Shown: piece by piece, positions 38,029 to 45,953 of the stretch
How the letters are laid out: every line of letters begins with the position of its first letter
Numbering within the stretch: the first letter of the stretch is position 1
Made by a program: the position numbers and the translations under genes
DNA from: Paracoccaceae bacterium
GTDB taxonomy: Bacteria; Pseudomonadota; Alphaproteobacteria; Rhodobacterales; Rhodobacteraceae
Direction: 5' to 3'
Assembly (NCBI GenBank): GCA_013003075.1
Contig: JABDLJ010000019.1
Coordinates: 89,759 to 153,758, forward strand
DNA length: 64,000 nt
Notes under the pieces: model-generated
Database searches by the model: none
Told to the model about the DNA's origin: nothing
The model's input: only the letters and a program-made list of their open reading frames with translations

Positions 38029-39462
38029 ATGGAGCGAGCGGCTTTCACCAGTTTCGTCATCCTGGCCGACATGCGCACCGGCTCGAATGCGCTGGAGGAA
38101 AAGCTGAACGGCTTCGACCGGGTGATGTCCTACGGCGAAGTCTTCAACCCACATTTCATCGGTGGCGCGGGCAAAACAGAGCTATTGGGCATATCGCTGG
38201 AGGCGCGCGAAAAGGACCCCGCGGCGATGCTGTCGAGGATGCGCAAGGCCACCGACGGGCTGGCGGGGTTCCGGCTTTTCAGTGACCACGACCCCAGGGC
38301 GTTTCAGCTGTGCATGGAAGACACGACCTGTGCCAAGATCGTGCTGACCCGCAACCCGGCCGACAGCTATGTGTCGCTGAAAATCGCGCGGGCGACGGGG
38401 CAATGGTGGCTGGGCGATCTGAAGACGGCCAGATCGGCCAAGGCTCAGTTCGATGCGGCAGAGTTCGAGGCCTATATCGAGGGGCTCAAGAGATGGCAGT
38501 CCGCCATTCAACGCGGGCTTCAGACGTCTGGCCAGACAGCCTTTCACATTCACTACGACGATCTGGCCGACAGGCAGATCATTGAAGGCATCGCAGGATT
38601 TCTCGGCGCGGGAGCCGGGCGCGGCAAGCCGCCCAGACGCGGCAAGGTGCAAAACCCCAAGCCGCTTTCCGAGAAGGTCACAAATTTCAAGGAAATGGAG
38701 CGGTCTCTGGCCGCCCGCGATCCCTTCGAACTTGATCGCCTGCCGATCTATGAACCGGTACGCGGCCCCAACGTGCCGGCCTTTGTCACGGCAAGCAAAG
38801 CCCCCTTGCTCTTCATGCCGATCAAGGGCGCCCGCGACGATCAGTTGCGGCAGTGGCTGGCAGCGCTGGATGACAAGGCGCCCGACGAGCTTGAAACCGG
38901 TCACAGCCAGAAGACGCTGCGGCGCTGGCTGCGGCAAACCCGGCCGCATACGGTCTTTTCGGTGATCGCGCATCCGCTGGAGCGGGCGCATACCGCGTTC
39001 TGCCGGCATATTCTGCCCGGCGGGGCAGAGCCCTATCCGGCCATCCGAGATGCGCTGGTGCGCAACTACAAGCTTGAGCTTCCGCAATCGGCGGATGATG
39101 CAGGCTATGACGCCAAGGCGCACCGGGCGGCGCTGGGCCGCTTCCTGGCGTTTCTGCAGGGCAATCTTGGCGGCCAGACCTCGGTGCGGGTCGATGGCGC
39201 ATGGGCGTCGCAAACGGCGATCCTGCAGGCAATGGCGCAAATCGCGATCCCCGAGCGCTTGCTGCGAGCCGATCGGCTGGCCGAAGACCTTTCGGCAATC
39301 GCCAAGCTGCACGGGGCCAGTGCGCCCGACCTAGCTGCGGTGCCCGAGTTCAGAATCGGGCTGAAGGACATCTACGATGCCGAACTTGAGAAGTTAGCCC
39401 AGAAGGCCTATCGCCGCGACTACATAATGTTCGGGTTCAAGACCTGGACAATCGGACGCTAG
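38029..39462 (+). CDS. Sulfotransferase with two sulfotransferase-like halves (NodH-like N-terminus)
   Basis: 477 residues. The first half carries a PAPS 5'-phosphosulfate loop (LADMRTGSNALEEKL) and a 3'-phosphate region (IVLTRNPADSYVSLKIARATG), as in NodH-type sulfotransferases. From about 250 a second unit begins (LLFMPIKGARDDQL, FSVIAHPLERAHTAFCRHI, YRRDYIMFGF) with the order of Sulfotransfer_2 proteins but without a convincing PAPS loop. The second half may be a degenerate, acceptor-binding domain. It would sulfate the glycan built by the preceding genes, with CysQ removing PAP. Its 3' end overlaps ptsN by 4 bp. Confidence 0.82.
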   Translation: MERAAFTSFVILADMRTGSNALEEKLNGFDRVMSYGEVFNPHFIGGAGKTELLGISLEAREKDPAAMLSRMRKATDGLAGFRLFSDHDPRAFQLCMEDTTCAKIVLTRNPADSYVSLKIARATGQWWLGDLKTARSAKAQFDAAEFEAYIEGLKRWQSAIQRGLQTSGQTAFHIHYDDLADRQIIEGIAGFLGAGAGRGKPPRRGKVQNPKPLSEKVTNFKEMERSLAARDPFELDRLPIYEPVRGPNVPAFVTASKAPLLFMPIKGARDDQLRQWLAALDDKAPDELETGHSQKTLRRWLRQTRPHTVFSVIAHPLERAHTAFCRHILPGGAEPYPAIRDALVRNYKLELPQSADDAGYDAKAHRAALGRFLAFLQGNLGGQTSVRVDGAWASQTAILQAMAQIAIPERLLRADRLAEDLSAIAKLHGASAPDLAAVPEFRIGLKDIYDAELEKLAQKAYRRDYIMFGFKTWTIGR

Positions 39463-39923
39463 GCTGCGTGCGAGGACTGCCGCTCGGTCAGGATGGTGTA
39501 AAGCGTCTGGATATCGGTATTCGAGCGCAGCATCGACACCTTGCCTGACACCCGCATCATGCGAGAGACCAGCGCCAGCGCCTTGAGGTGATCGACGCCG
39601 GCATCCTCCGGTGCAAACAGCGCGAAGATCAGATCGACCGGCTGGCGGTCGACCGCCGAAAATTCCAGCGGCTTTTCAACGCGGATGAACGCGCCCACGA
39701 CCTTGTCGAGGCCGTCAAGCCGTGCGTGAGGCAGCGCGATGCCATTGCCTACACCGGTGGGGCCAAGGGTCTCGCGCTCCTGAAGAGCGTCGAGCACAAG
39801 TCCCGAGTTCAGACCGTGTGTTTGCTCCATCAGGTCGCCAAGTTCCTGGAACAGCCGTTTCTTGCTGCTGACGGACGGGAAGATCTTCACCGCCTCCGGG
39901 CCGAGGATGTCTGCAAGTTGCAT
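39459..39923 (-). CDS. ptsN: PTS IIA-like nitrogen regulatory protein PtsN
   Basis: 154 residues with the EIIA(Ntr) pattern; the phosphorylated histidine is in GIALPHARLDGL (about residue 66). PRVEKPLEF-like and FALFAPEDAGVDHLKAL segments are as expected. It receives phosphate from the PtsP/PtsO chain and regulates potassium, nitrogen and envelope functions. It follows hpf by 45 nt, the common hpf-ptsN order. Confidence 0.93.
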   Translation of the reverse strand: MQLADILGPEAVKIFPSVSSKKRLFQELGDLMEQTHGLNSGLVLDALQERETLGPTGVGNGIALPHARLDGLDKVVGAFIRVEKPLEFSAVDRQPVDLIFALFAPEDAGVDHLKALALVSRMMRVSGKVSMLRSNTDIQTLYTILTERQSSHAA

Positions 39924-39968
39924 GCGCGATTGTCTCTTTGCTTTTCAGGTCCGTTGGACTGGCTGGGA

Positions 39969-40538
39969 TCAGCTGGGATCGATCCAGCCGATATTTCCAT
40001 CATCGCGGCGATAGACGATGTTCACGCCGCTCGAGTTCCCTTCCTTGCGGAACACCAGCACCGGGGCTCCGGCCAATTCCATTTGCATCACGGCCTCGCC
40101 GACGGTCAGCGACGGTATCTTCGCTTCCATCTCGGCTATGATCATCGGCTGAAGCGTGTCGGGCTCTGATTCTGCCGCTTCGTCCGATCCGGCGAGGATA
40201 TAAGAGGAAGCGCCCATGAGTTCAACCGGTTCCGACCGCTCGCGGTGGTGGTCCTTCAGCCGGCGCTTGTAACGGCGCAGCTGTTTTTCCATTTTTTCGG
40301 CGCAGCTGTCGAATGCGGCATAGATTTCGTTTTCGCTTGCTTTCGCAGAGGCCGTCAGACCGGTCGAAAGATGCACCGTGGCTTCGCATACGAACTCGTG
40401 AGCGCTCTTTGAGAAGATGACATTGGCGTCGGTCGGCCGTTCGGCGTATTTCTGAACGACGGCATCAAGCTCGGTCTTTACATGTGTCTGCAAGGCATTG
40501 CCGATGTCGATCTGTTTTCCGCTGATCTGGTACCGCAT
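39969..40538 (-). CDS. hpf: Ribosome hibernation promoting factor (long form)
   Basis: 189 residues. The N-terminal 100 residues are the YfiA/HPF fold (YQISGKQIDIGNALQTHVKTEL, ATVHLSTGLTASAKASENEIYAAFDSCAEKMEKQLRRYKRR). The C-terminal 60 residues (AEMEAKIPSLTVGEAVMQMELAGAPVLVFRK) form the dimerising tail of long HPF, which links 70S ribosomes into 100S dimers. A strong AGAGGAGAG ribosome-binding site precedes the ATG. It sits between lptB and ptsN without the rpoN gene that separates them in many proteobacteria. Confidence 0.92.
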   Translation of the reverse strand: MRYQISGKQIDIGNALQTHVKTELDAVVQKYAERPTDANVIFSKSAHEFVCEATVHLSTGLTASAKASENEIYAAFDSCAEKMEKQLRRYKRRLKDHHRERSEPVELMGASSYILAGSDEAAESEPDTLQPMIIAEMEAKIPSLTVGEAVMQMELAGAPVLVFRKEGNSSGVNIVYRRDDGNIGWIDPS

Positions 40539-40558
40539 ATTCTCTCCTCTTTTGCACT

Positions 40559-40575
40559 GTAAACCAAAGGTTTAC
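40559..40575 (-). promoter_or_regulatory. Hairpin in the hpf leader
   Basis: GTAAACC-TTT-GGTTTAC on the minus strand, a perfect 7-bp stem with a 3-nt loop. It lies 20 nt before the hpf start and 7 nt before the AGAGGAGAG ribosome-binding site. No T-run follows, so it is probably a leader structure or operator. The rest of the 297-nt gap to lptB holds one further GC palindrome (GGCCCC-GTCC-GGGGCC) and no convincing gene. Confidence 0.5.
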
Positions 40576-40835
40576 GGCGACAGCCCTGTGAGGTCTGCAA
40601 CTATTTTCGTTCACTGATATCGGAAGCCGGTCTGGCCCCGGACGGGGCCCCTTTCCTCACTGGCGCATCTTCTTTTGGATGCCGCCTCTTGAATGTCTGA
40701 TACTGCATTGGGCCCATTTGGAGGCATTTGAGCCCCCGCTGTCAATCGAAAGGCGCGCGCCGGCGCAACAGACATCAGACCGCTTCCCAGATATAGCGAA
40801 TGCGCCGATCCGGCATACAAGAGGGCGGGTGTTCG

Positions 40836-41594
40836 TCAGCCGATTTTGAAGTTCTGACCAAGGTAGACGCGGCGTACATTCTCGTCTCGTACCACCTCGT
40901 CGGTGGTGCCGCTCATCATCACCTGTCCGTCGTGGAGGATGTACGCCCGGTCAACAATCTCGAGCGTTTCGCGCACATTGTGGTCGGTAATCAGAACGCC
41001 AAGCCCGCGATCCTTGAGGTGCGAGACTAGGGTGCGAATCTCTCCAACGGCGATAGGATCCACCCCGGCGAAGGGTTCGTCCAGCAGAAGGTACTTGGGA
41101 TTGGCCGCAAGGCAGCGCGCGATCTCGACCCGCCGCCGCTCGCCGCCCGACAGCGACAGCGCCGGGGCGCGGCGCAGGTGCGTGATCGAGAAATCCGACA
41201 ACAGCTCGTCCAGCCGTTCGTGCCGCTTGTGAAGGTCGCGCTCGGTGATCTCGAGAATGGCGAGGATATTGTCCTCGACGCTGAGACCGCGGAAAATCGA
41301 GACTTCCTGCGGCAGATAGCCGATCCCAAGGCGCGCCCGCCGGTACATCGGCAGGAAGGTCACATCGCGGCCATCGACGATCACCCTGCCGCCCTCGGGG
41401 TTCACCAGCCCGGCAACCGCGTAGAAGGTCGTCGTCTTGCCCGATCCATTCGGTCCCAGAAGCGCAACCACCTCGCCGCGCTCAAGCCGCATACTGACAT
41501 CGCGGATCACCACGCGCTTTTTATAGCTTTTGCGCAGGTTGATGACGTCCAGGCCCTGACGGCCTTCGGCGATGCGAAGATCGGGGGCGTTCAT
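40836..41594 (-). CDS. lptB: LPS export ABC transporter ATP-binding protein LptB
   Basis: 252 residues. Walker A LLGPNGSGKTTTFY, the signature ALSLSGGERRRVEIARCLA, Walker B YLLLDEPFAGVDP and GYLPQEVSIFRGLSVEDN, typical of LptB. It powers extraction of lipopolysaccharide by LptFG. The start overlaps the lptA stop by one base (TGATG). A 297-nt gap separates it from hpf. Confidence 0.95.
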   Translation of the reverse strand: MNAPDLRIAEGRQGLDVINLRKSYKKRVVIRDVSMRLERGEVVALLGPNGSGKTTTFYAVAGLVNPEGGRVIVDGRDVTFLPMYRRARLGIGYLPQEVSIFRGLSVEDNILAILEITERDLHKRHERLDELLSDFSITHLRRAPALSLSGGERRRVEIARCLAANPKYLLLDEPFAGVDPIAVGEIRTLVSHLKDRGLGVLITDHNVRETLEIVDRAYILHDGQVMMSGTTDEVVRDENVRRVYLGQNFKIG

Positions 41595-42088
41595 CAGTTT
41601 TCCCCGGCCTGAAAGACCGTTCGGACCCGGCCCTCCACGACAGCCGTGCCATCAACGAGATTGATTCGCATCCGGTCGCCGGAAAGCGCGTTCGGTCCTT
41701 GTGTCAGAAGAACGTCGCCCGAAAAGCTGAGCGTGCCGTCATCCACGTTATAGACGACCTCGCGCCCCTCGGCGGCCTCGGTTTCGGTGACGAAGGTGAC
41801 ACCGCCCAGGGCGATAAGCTCGGCGATGCCGCCGTCGTCGCCGCTGGCATAGGTGACACGCACCGAGCCGGCCGACAGCTTCATGTCGCCCTGAACGACC
41901 AGGACGTTGCCGGAAAAGACTGCAGTGCCGCTTTCCTGATCGACCTCAAGACTGTCCGCCGACACTTCGACTGGCTGGCTGGTGTCATGCGTCAGCGCGC
42001 CCAGCGATACCTGCATGCCTTGCGCAGCGGCAAGCGCCGCCCATAAGACCGCAGCCAGAACGGCAATCGAGGTTCGAATGAGGTTCAC
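41594..42088 (-). CDS. lptA: LPS transport periplasmic protein LptA (OstA-like)
   Basis: 164 residues with a Sec signal (AVLAAVLWAALAAAQG). OstA/LptA repeats: VSADSLEVDQESGTAVFSGNVLV, GDMKLSAGSVRVTYAS, and DVLLTQGPNALSGDRMRINLVDG. LptA forms the periplasmic bridge for LPS. It overlaps lptB by one base and follows lptC by 6 nt. Confidence 0.93.
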   Translation of the reverse strand: MNLIRTSIAVLAAVLWAALAAAQGMQVSLGALTHDTSQPVEVSADSLEVDQESGTAVFSGNVLVVQGDMKLSAGSVRVTYASGDDGGIAELIALGGVTFVTETEAAEGREVVYNVDDGTLSFSGDVLLTQGPNALSGDRMRINLVDGTAVVEGRVRTVFQAGEN

Positions 42089-42094
42089 CGAAAT

Positions 42095-42703
42095 CTACCT
42101 TTGCTCCGTAGGCCGATATACCAGTTTCACGCCATCTTGGAAAACAAGAACATGTCTGCCGTCATCGTTGACGCGAAGAACCATTTTTCCGGCCGCCAGT
42201 TCACCGGCCGGCGTCTCGGCCCGGATGTCGCCCGAGGTTTCGGCATAGATGTCGCCCAGAGAGGCGGAAAACCCATCGGTGCGGATGGTGTAGCCTGTCG
42301 ATGTCTCGATCCGCACGTCGCCCTCCAGCATTGCGATCTGCTGGTCGATGTTGATGGCGCCCGACAGGCTTTGCACATCCACTCGGCCGCCGCCGGGGCT
42401 TTCAATGACACCGCGCAGATTGTCTGCCTGCAGGATTGCCGTATCGCCCTTCACGGGCCGCACCACATCCGCCCTGAAGGCCAGAGATGCGCCACCGCTT
42501 GTCATCCCGACGAAGCTTGGCTCGGACAGCCGCTGTTCGCCGGTGAATTCGCTGCCGTCATTGGCAAGAAACGGAAGTGTCCCATTCGGATCCGGAGCGC
42601 GCGCCAGTAGGAACAGGGTCGATAGAATAGCCAGCGCCAACAGCGGCAAGAAGACCTTCATGACCGCGATGAACCGCGAATAGGAGTTTTCCGAAAATGC
42701 CAT
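42095..42703 (-). CDS. lptC: LPS export protein LptC
   Basis: 202 residues with one N-terminal membrane helix (VFLPLLALAILSTLFLLAR) and a periplasmic beta-jellyroll domain (DVRPVKGDTAILQADNLRGVIE, GDVRIETSTGYTIRTDGFSASL). It couples LptBFG to LptA. First gene of the lptC-lptA-lptB run; the RNase D-like gene ends upstream-side by about 95 nt away. Confidence 0.88.
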   Translation of the reverse strand: MAFSENSYSRFIAVMKVFLPLLALAILSTLFLLARAPDPNGTLPFLANDGSEFTGEQRLSEPSFVGMTSGGASLAFRADVVRPVKGDTAILQADNLRGVIESPGGGRVDVQSLSGAINIDQQIAMLEGDVRIETSTGYTIRTDGFSASLGDIYAETSGDIRAETPAGELAAGKMVLRVNDDGRHVLVFQDGVKLVYRPTEQR

Positions 42704-42797
42704 AGGCCTGCTGTATCGATACCGGACGGGCGGCCGGCGTTGATGTCATGTTACCCGATCTGGCCGCAATGGAAACGCAAGCAAGCCTGCGCCGGCG

Positions 42798-43409
42798 TCA
42801 ATGAGCGAAAATATCCACTTCCGGGTAGCCGACCAGATCAAGCTGGGCGCGCGTCGGAAGGAAATCAAAGCAGGATTGCGCCAGTTCTGCGCGGCCTTCG
42901 CGCGCCAGCCGGGCATCCAGCGACTCTTTCAGACGGTGCAGGTACAGCACGTCGGACGCTGCATAGGCCAGTTGCGCCTCGGTCAGGGTTTCCGCGCCCC
43001 AGTCGCTCATCTGTTGCAGCTTGGACACGTCGACGCCGATCAACTCTTCGAGAAGGTTCTTCAGTCCGTGCCGGTCGGTATAGGTGCGCACCAGCTTGGA
43101 CGCGATCTTCGTGCAATAGACCGGCGCGGCAAGCGCGCCGAAGGCATGGTACATCGCCGCGATATCGAAACGGCCGAAATGGAACAGCTTCAGGACATCG
43201 GGATCGTTCAGCATCCGCGCCAGGTTGGGGGCCTCGGTCTGGCCCTTGGCGATCTGAACGAGATGCGCGTTGCCATCGCCGCCCGACATCTGCACAAGGC
43301 ACAGCCGGTCGCGGTGCGGGTTCAGCCCCATCGTTTCGCAATCGATCGCGACCACGGGACCCAGATCGAGCCCGTCCGGTAGATCGCTCTGGTAGAGATG
43401 GTTGGCCAT
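42798..43409 (-). CDS. RNase D-like 3'-5' exonuclease
   Basis: 203 residues from the ATG at 43409; the track start adds 18 residues. DEDDy exonuclease motifs are VVAIDCETMGLNPHRD (Exo I), KLFHFGRFDIAAMYHAFG (Exo II) and AQLAYAASDVLYLHRL (Exo III, Tyr/Asp). It lacks the HRDC domains of full-length RNase D, as do the short alphaproteobacterial proteins. It would trim structured RNAs or DNA in the cytoplasm. Confidence 0.88.
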   Translation of the reverse strand: MANHLYQSDLPDGLDLGPVVAIDCETMGLNPHRDRLCLVQMSGGDGNAHLVQIAKGQTEAPNLARMLNDPDVLKLFHFGRFDIAAMYHAFGALAAPVYCTKIASKLVRTYTDRHGLKNLLEELIGVDVSKLQQMSDWGAETLTEAQLAYAASDVLYLHRLKESLDARLAREGRAELAQSCFDFLPTRAQLDLVGYPEVDIFAH

Positions 43410-43502
43410 ATCGCGCCTCTTAGTCTGCCGGTCCCGAGGGGGATACGCGGCGAAGGTTACCAAATCAATGGCGGGATCGGCATTGTACCGGGGTGTGGCG
43501 CG

Positions 43503-44705
43503 TCAGGTCACACGGCTGGCCTGCTTGAGGTCGGGCCTGTCCCACAATCCGCGCTCCAGGATTTCCTGCAGGATATCGACCGCGCTGCGCACGTCGCCAT
43601 CGTCAAGATAAAGCGGTGTGAAGCCAAATCGCATGATGTCCGGCGCGCGGTAGTCGCCGATCACGTCGCGCTCGATCAGCGCGCGCATGGCGGCATAGCC
43701 ATTCTTGTATGCGAACGATACCTGCGAGCCCCGCTTGGCCGGATCGCGCGGGCTGGCCAGCGTCAGGCCGGGGCAGCGGCTCTCGACTTCGGCGATGAAG
43801 AGCTCTGACAGTGCGATACTGGCTGCGCGCAAAGCGCCGATATCCACATCGTCCCAGACCTTCAGCGCCTCTTCCAAAGCCGTCATCTGAAGCACCGGCG
43901 GTGTGCCAACCCGCATTCGCTCGATGCTTGCGGCGGGGCGGTAGGACGGCTCGAACGCGAACGGGGCATCATGGCCAAGCCAGCCGCTGAGCGCCGGCTC
44001 CACGCTGTCCACGATGTCGGGACGGACATAGATGAAGGCCGGCGCGCCGGGGCCGCCATTGAGATATTTGTAGGTGCAGCCCACGGCGAACTCGCAGCCC
44101 GAGCCCGCCAGATCAACAGGGACCGCGCCAGCGCTGTGGGCCAGATCCCAGACCATGACCGCGCCCGCCTCGTGCGTCTTGCGGGTGATGGCGTCCATGT
44201 CGTGCATTTGCCCGGTGCGGTATCCCACCTGGGTCAGCATGACGACGGCGATCTCGTCAGTGATTGCGCCAGACACGGCGTCCGGCTCGACCACCCGCAG
44301 CTCATGCCCCTTTCCGAGGTGCCGGATCAGACCCTCGGCCATATAAAGATCGGACGGAAAGTTGCCGCTGTCGGACAGGATCACCTTGCGGCCTGGGCGC
44401 ATCTCCAGCGCGGCTGACAACGCCTGGAACACCTTGATAGACAAAGTATCGCCCATGGTGACAGAGCCTTCAGGCGCACCGATCAGCCGGGCCACCTGGT
44501 TGCCGACACGGGCCGGCTGGTCCATCCATTCGTCCTGGTTCCAGCCCTTTATCAGGTGCTGGCCCCACTCATCGGACACCACCTGGTTCAGCCGCTCGGG
44601 CACGGCGCGGGGCAGCGGCCCAAGCGAGTTGCCGTCCAGGTAAATGACGCGCTTGGGCAGGATGAACCTGTCCTTGACGGGAAGCCGGGTCGACAGATCT
44701 ATCAT
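43503..44705 (-). CDS. kynU: Kynureninase
   Basis: 400 residues from the ATG at 44705, which overlaps the kynA stop by one base; the longer track start lies inside kynA. A PLP enzyme that cleaves kynurenine to anthranilate and alanine. YLDGNSLGPLPRAV, SDSGNFPSDLYMAEG, VWDLAHSAGAVP and the PLP-lysine segment GCTYKYLNGGPGAPAF are diagnostic. Together with kynA it degrades tryptophan to anthranilate; the arylformamidase gene (kynB) needed in between is not in this window. Confidence 0.95.
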   Translation of the reverse strand: MIDLSTRLPVKDRFILPKRVIYLDGNSLGPLPRAVPERLNQVVSDEWGQHLIKGWNQDEWMDQPARVGNQVARLIGAPEGSVTMGDTLSIKVFQALSAALEMRPGRKVILSDSGNFPSDLYMAEGLIRHLGKGHELRVVEPDAVSGAITDEIAVVMLTQVGYRTGQMHDMDAITRKTHEAGAVMVWDLAHSAGAVPVDLAGSGCEFAVGCTYKYLNGGPGAPAFIYVRPDIVDSVEPALSGWLGHDAPFAFEPSYRPAASIERMRVGTPPVLQMTALEEALKVWDDVDIGALRAASIALSELFIAEVESRCPGLTLASPRDPAKRGSQVSFAYKNGYAAMRALIERDVIGDYRAPDIMRFGFTPLYLDDGDVRSAVDILQEILERGLWDRPDLKQASRVT

Positions 44706-45538
44706 CACAGTTGGCCTCTCATGTTCCAAAGTTCGGGGAAAAGTTCGACCTCGAGCATTCTTCGCAGGTACTTCACGCCCGACGTTCCGCCGGTGCCGCG
44801 CCTCAGGCCGATGATGCGCTCGACGGTGGTGACGTGGTTGAAGCGCCAGCGGCGGAAGTAATCCTCCAGGTCCACCAGCTTCTCGGCAAGCTCGTAAAGC
44901 TCCCAATGTTCGGACGGCGCACGGTAGACGCTGGTCCAGGCCCGCATCACCTCATCTGCCGCGCGGTGCGGCTGATCCATCCGGTAGACCCCGCGATCGA
45001 AGGACAGGCCCAGCGCCTCGGCAAGGCAGTCGAGAACCACATGATAAAGCGACGGGGTGCCCAGTTCCTGCTTGAGCATGTGCAGAAGCTCGGGCCGGTG
45101 CTCGTGGACCTTCAGCATCGCGGTGTTGCGGTTGCCCAGGATGAATTCGATCAGCCGGTACTGGTGCGACTGAAAGCCCGAGGACGAGCCAAGGCTATCG
45201 CGGAACTCGGAATACTCGCTTGGCGTCATCGTCCGCAGCACGTCCCAGGCGCTGTTGAGCTGCTCGAATATCCGCGCAACGCGGGTCAGCATCTTGAAGG
45301 CGGGCGCGAATTGCCGCTGGCCCAGCACATCCCGCGCGGAAGACAGCTCGTGAAGCGCAAGGCGCATCCACAGCTCGGACGTCTGGTGCTGGATGATGAA
45401 CAGCATCTCGTCATGCGCATCGGTCTGCCGTTTCTGCGCGCCAAGGATCGGGTCAAGCGACAGGTAGTCGATGTAGCTCATGTCCTGAGCAAAGGACATC
45501 TTGGCGCCGTCCTTTGTGGGGTCATATGCACCGCTCAT
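44705..45538 (-). CDS. kynA: Tryptophan 2,3-dioxygenase
   Basis: 277 residues from the ATG at 45538 with a strong CGGAGGTG site. Heme dioxygenase pattern: [48 protein letters not shown]-like [10 protein letters not shown], the heme-ligating His in [12 protein letters not shown], and [14 protein letters not shown]. It opens the indole ring of tryptophan to N-formylkynurenine. The product feeds kynurenine hydrolysis by KynU after deformylation. Confidence 0.96.
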   Translation of the reverse strand: MSGAYDPTKDGAKMSFAQDMSYIDYLSLDPILGAQKRQTDAHDEMLFIIQHQTSELWMRLALHELSSARDVLGQRQFAPAFKMLTRVARIFEQLNSAWDVLRTMTPSEYSEFRDSLGSSSGFQSHQYRLIEFILGNRNTAMLKVHEHRPELLHMLKQELGTPSLYHVVLDCLAEALGLSFDRGVYRMDQPHRAADEVMRAWTSVYRAPSEHWELYELAEKLVDLEDYFRRWRFNHVTTVERIIGLRRGTGGTSGVKYLRRMLEVELFPELWNMRGQL

Positions 45539-45953
45539 CGTACACCTCCGTTGATACCTTGATCGCGATGTCCGCTCGGTCCTCTTGGCTGTGAAAGGCG
45601 CCGGCACGCCGGCGCAAAGGTGCGCGCTGGGCGATGGTACAGGCTTTTCATGCCGCATCCCACTCTGCAACCGTTTCAGGCTTCTGCGGATCGCCACACA
45701 GCGCCTGGCGCTTCGGCACCCGCGAAATCGCGCCGCATGCATCCGAAAACCCGTTCTATCACCGTCCTGCCCAAAACTAAGGAACCTGTCCGGTTTTGGG
45801 GGCGCGTTCAGGAATATCATTCTGCGCGCCTGTCGGAGTGCCGGTAAGGCGTTCTGACATAGAGTATTTTTCCAGAACGAGCCGCCGCAGTGCCGCCCTT
45901 GAAGACCGCCTGAGGCCAAGCTAATTGCACCCGATCAGTGAACGGATACTGCC
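45539..45953. other. 415-nt intergenic region between kynA and the soxT-like permease
   Basis: The longest gene-free stretch in the window. It must hold the divergent promoters of kynA and of the YeeE/YedE gene. Three inverted repeats stand out: GCGCCGG-N4-CCGGCGC (45598-45615, in the expected kynA leader), CCCAAAAC-N15-GTTTTGGG (45770-45800), and GTTCTG-N16-CAGAAC (45851-45878). No convincing -35/-10 pair was found. The short ORFs here show no protein character. Confidence 0.6.

Noticed and set aside
36214-38154. 646-codon ORF opposite the GT14 gene
   Set aside because: It crosses the boundaries of three plus-strand genes and shows no protein-like features.
40634-40649. GGCCCC-GGAC-GGGGCC palindrome as lptB terminator
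   Set aside because: No T-run on the minus strand; mentioned only as part of the gap.
40611-40820. 69-codon ORF in the lptB-hpf gap
   Set aside because: No ribosome-binding site, no recognisable domain, proline/alanine/arginine-rich as in random high-GC frames.
45585-45857. 90- and 75-codon ORFs in the kynA-soxT-like gap
   Set aside because: Overlapping frames without protein character; the region looks regulatory.
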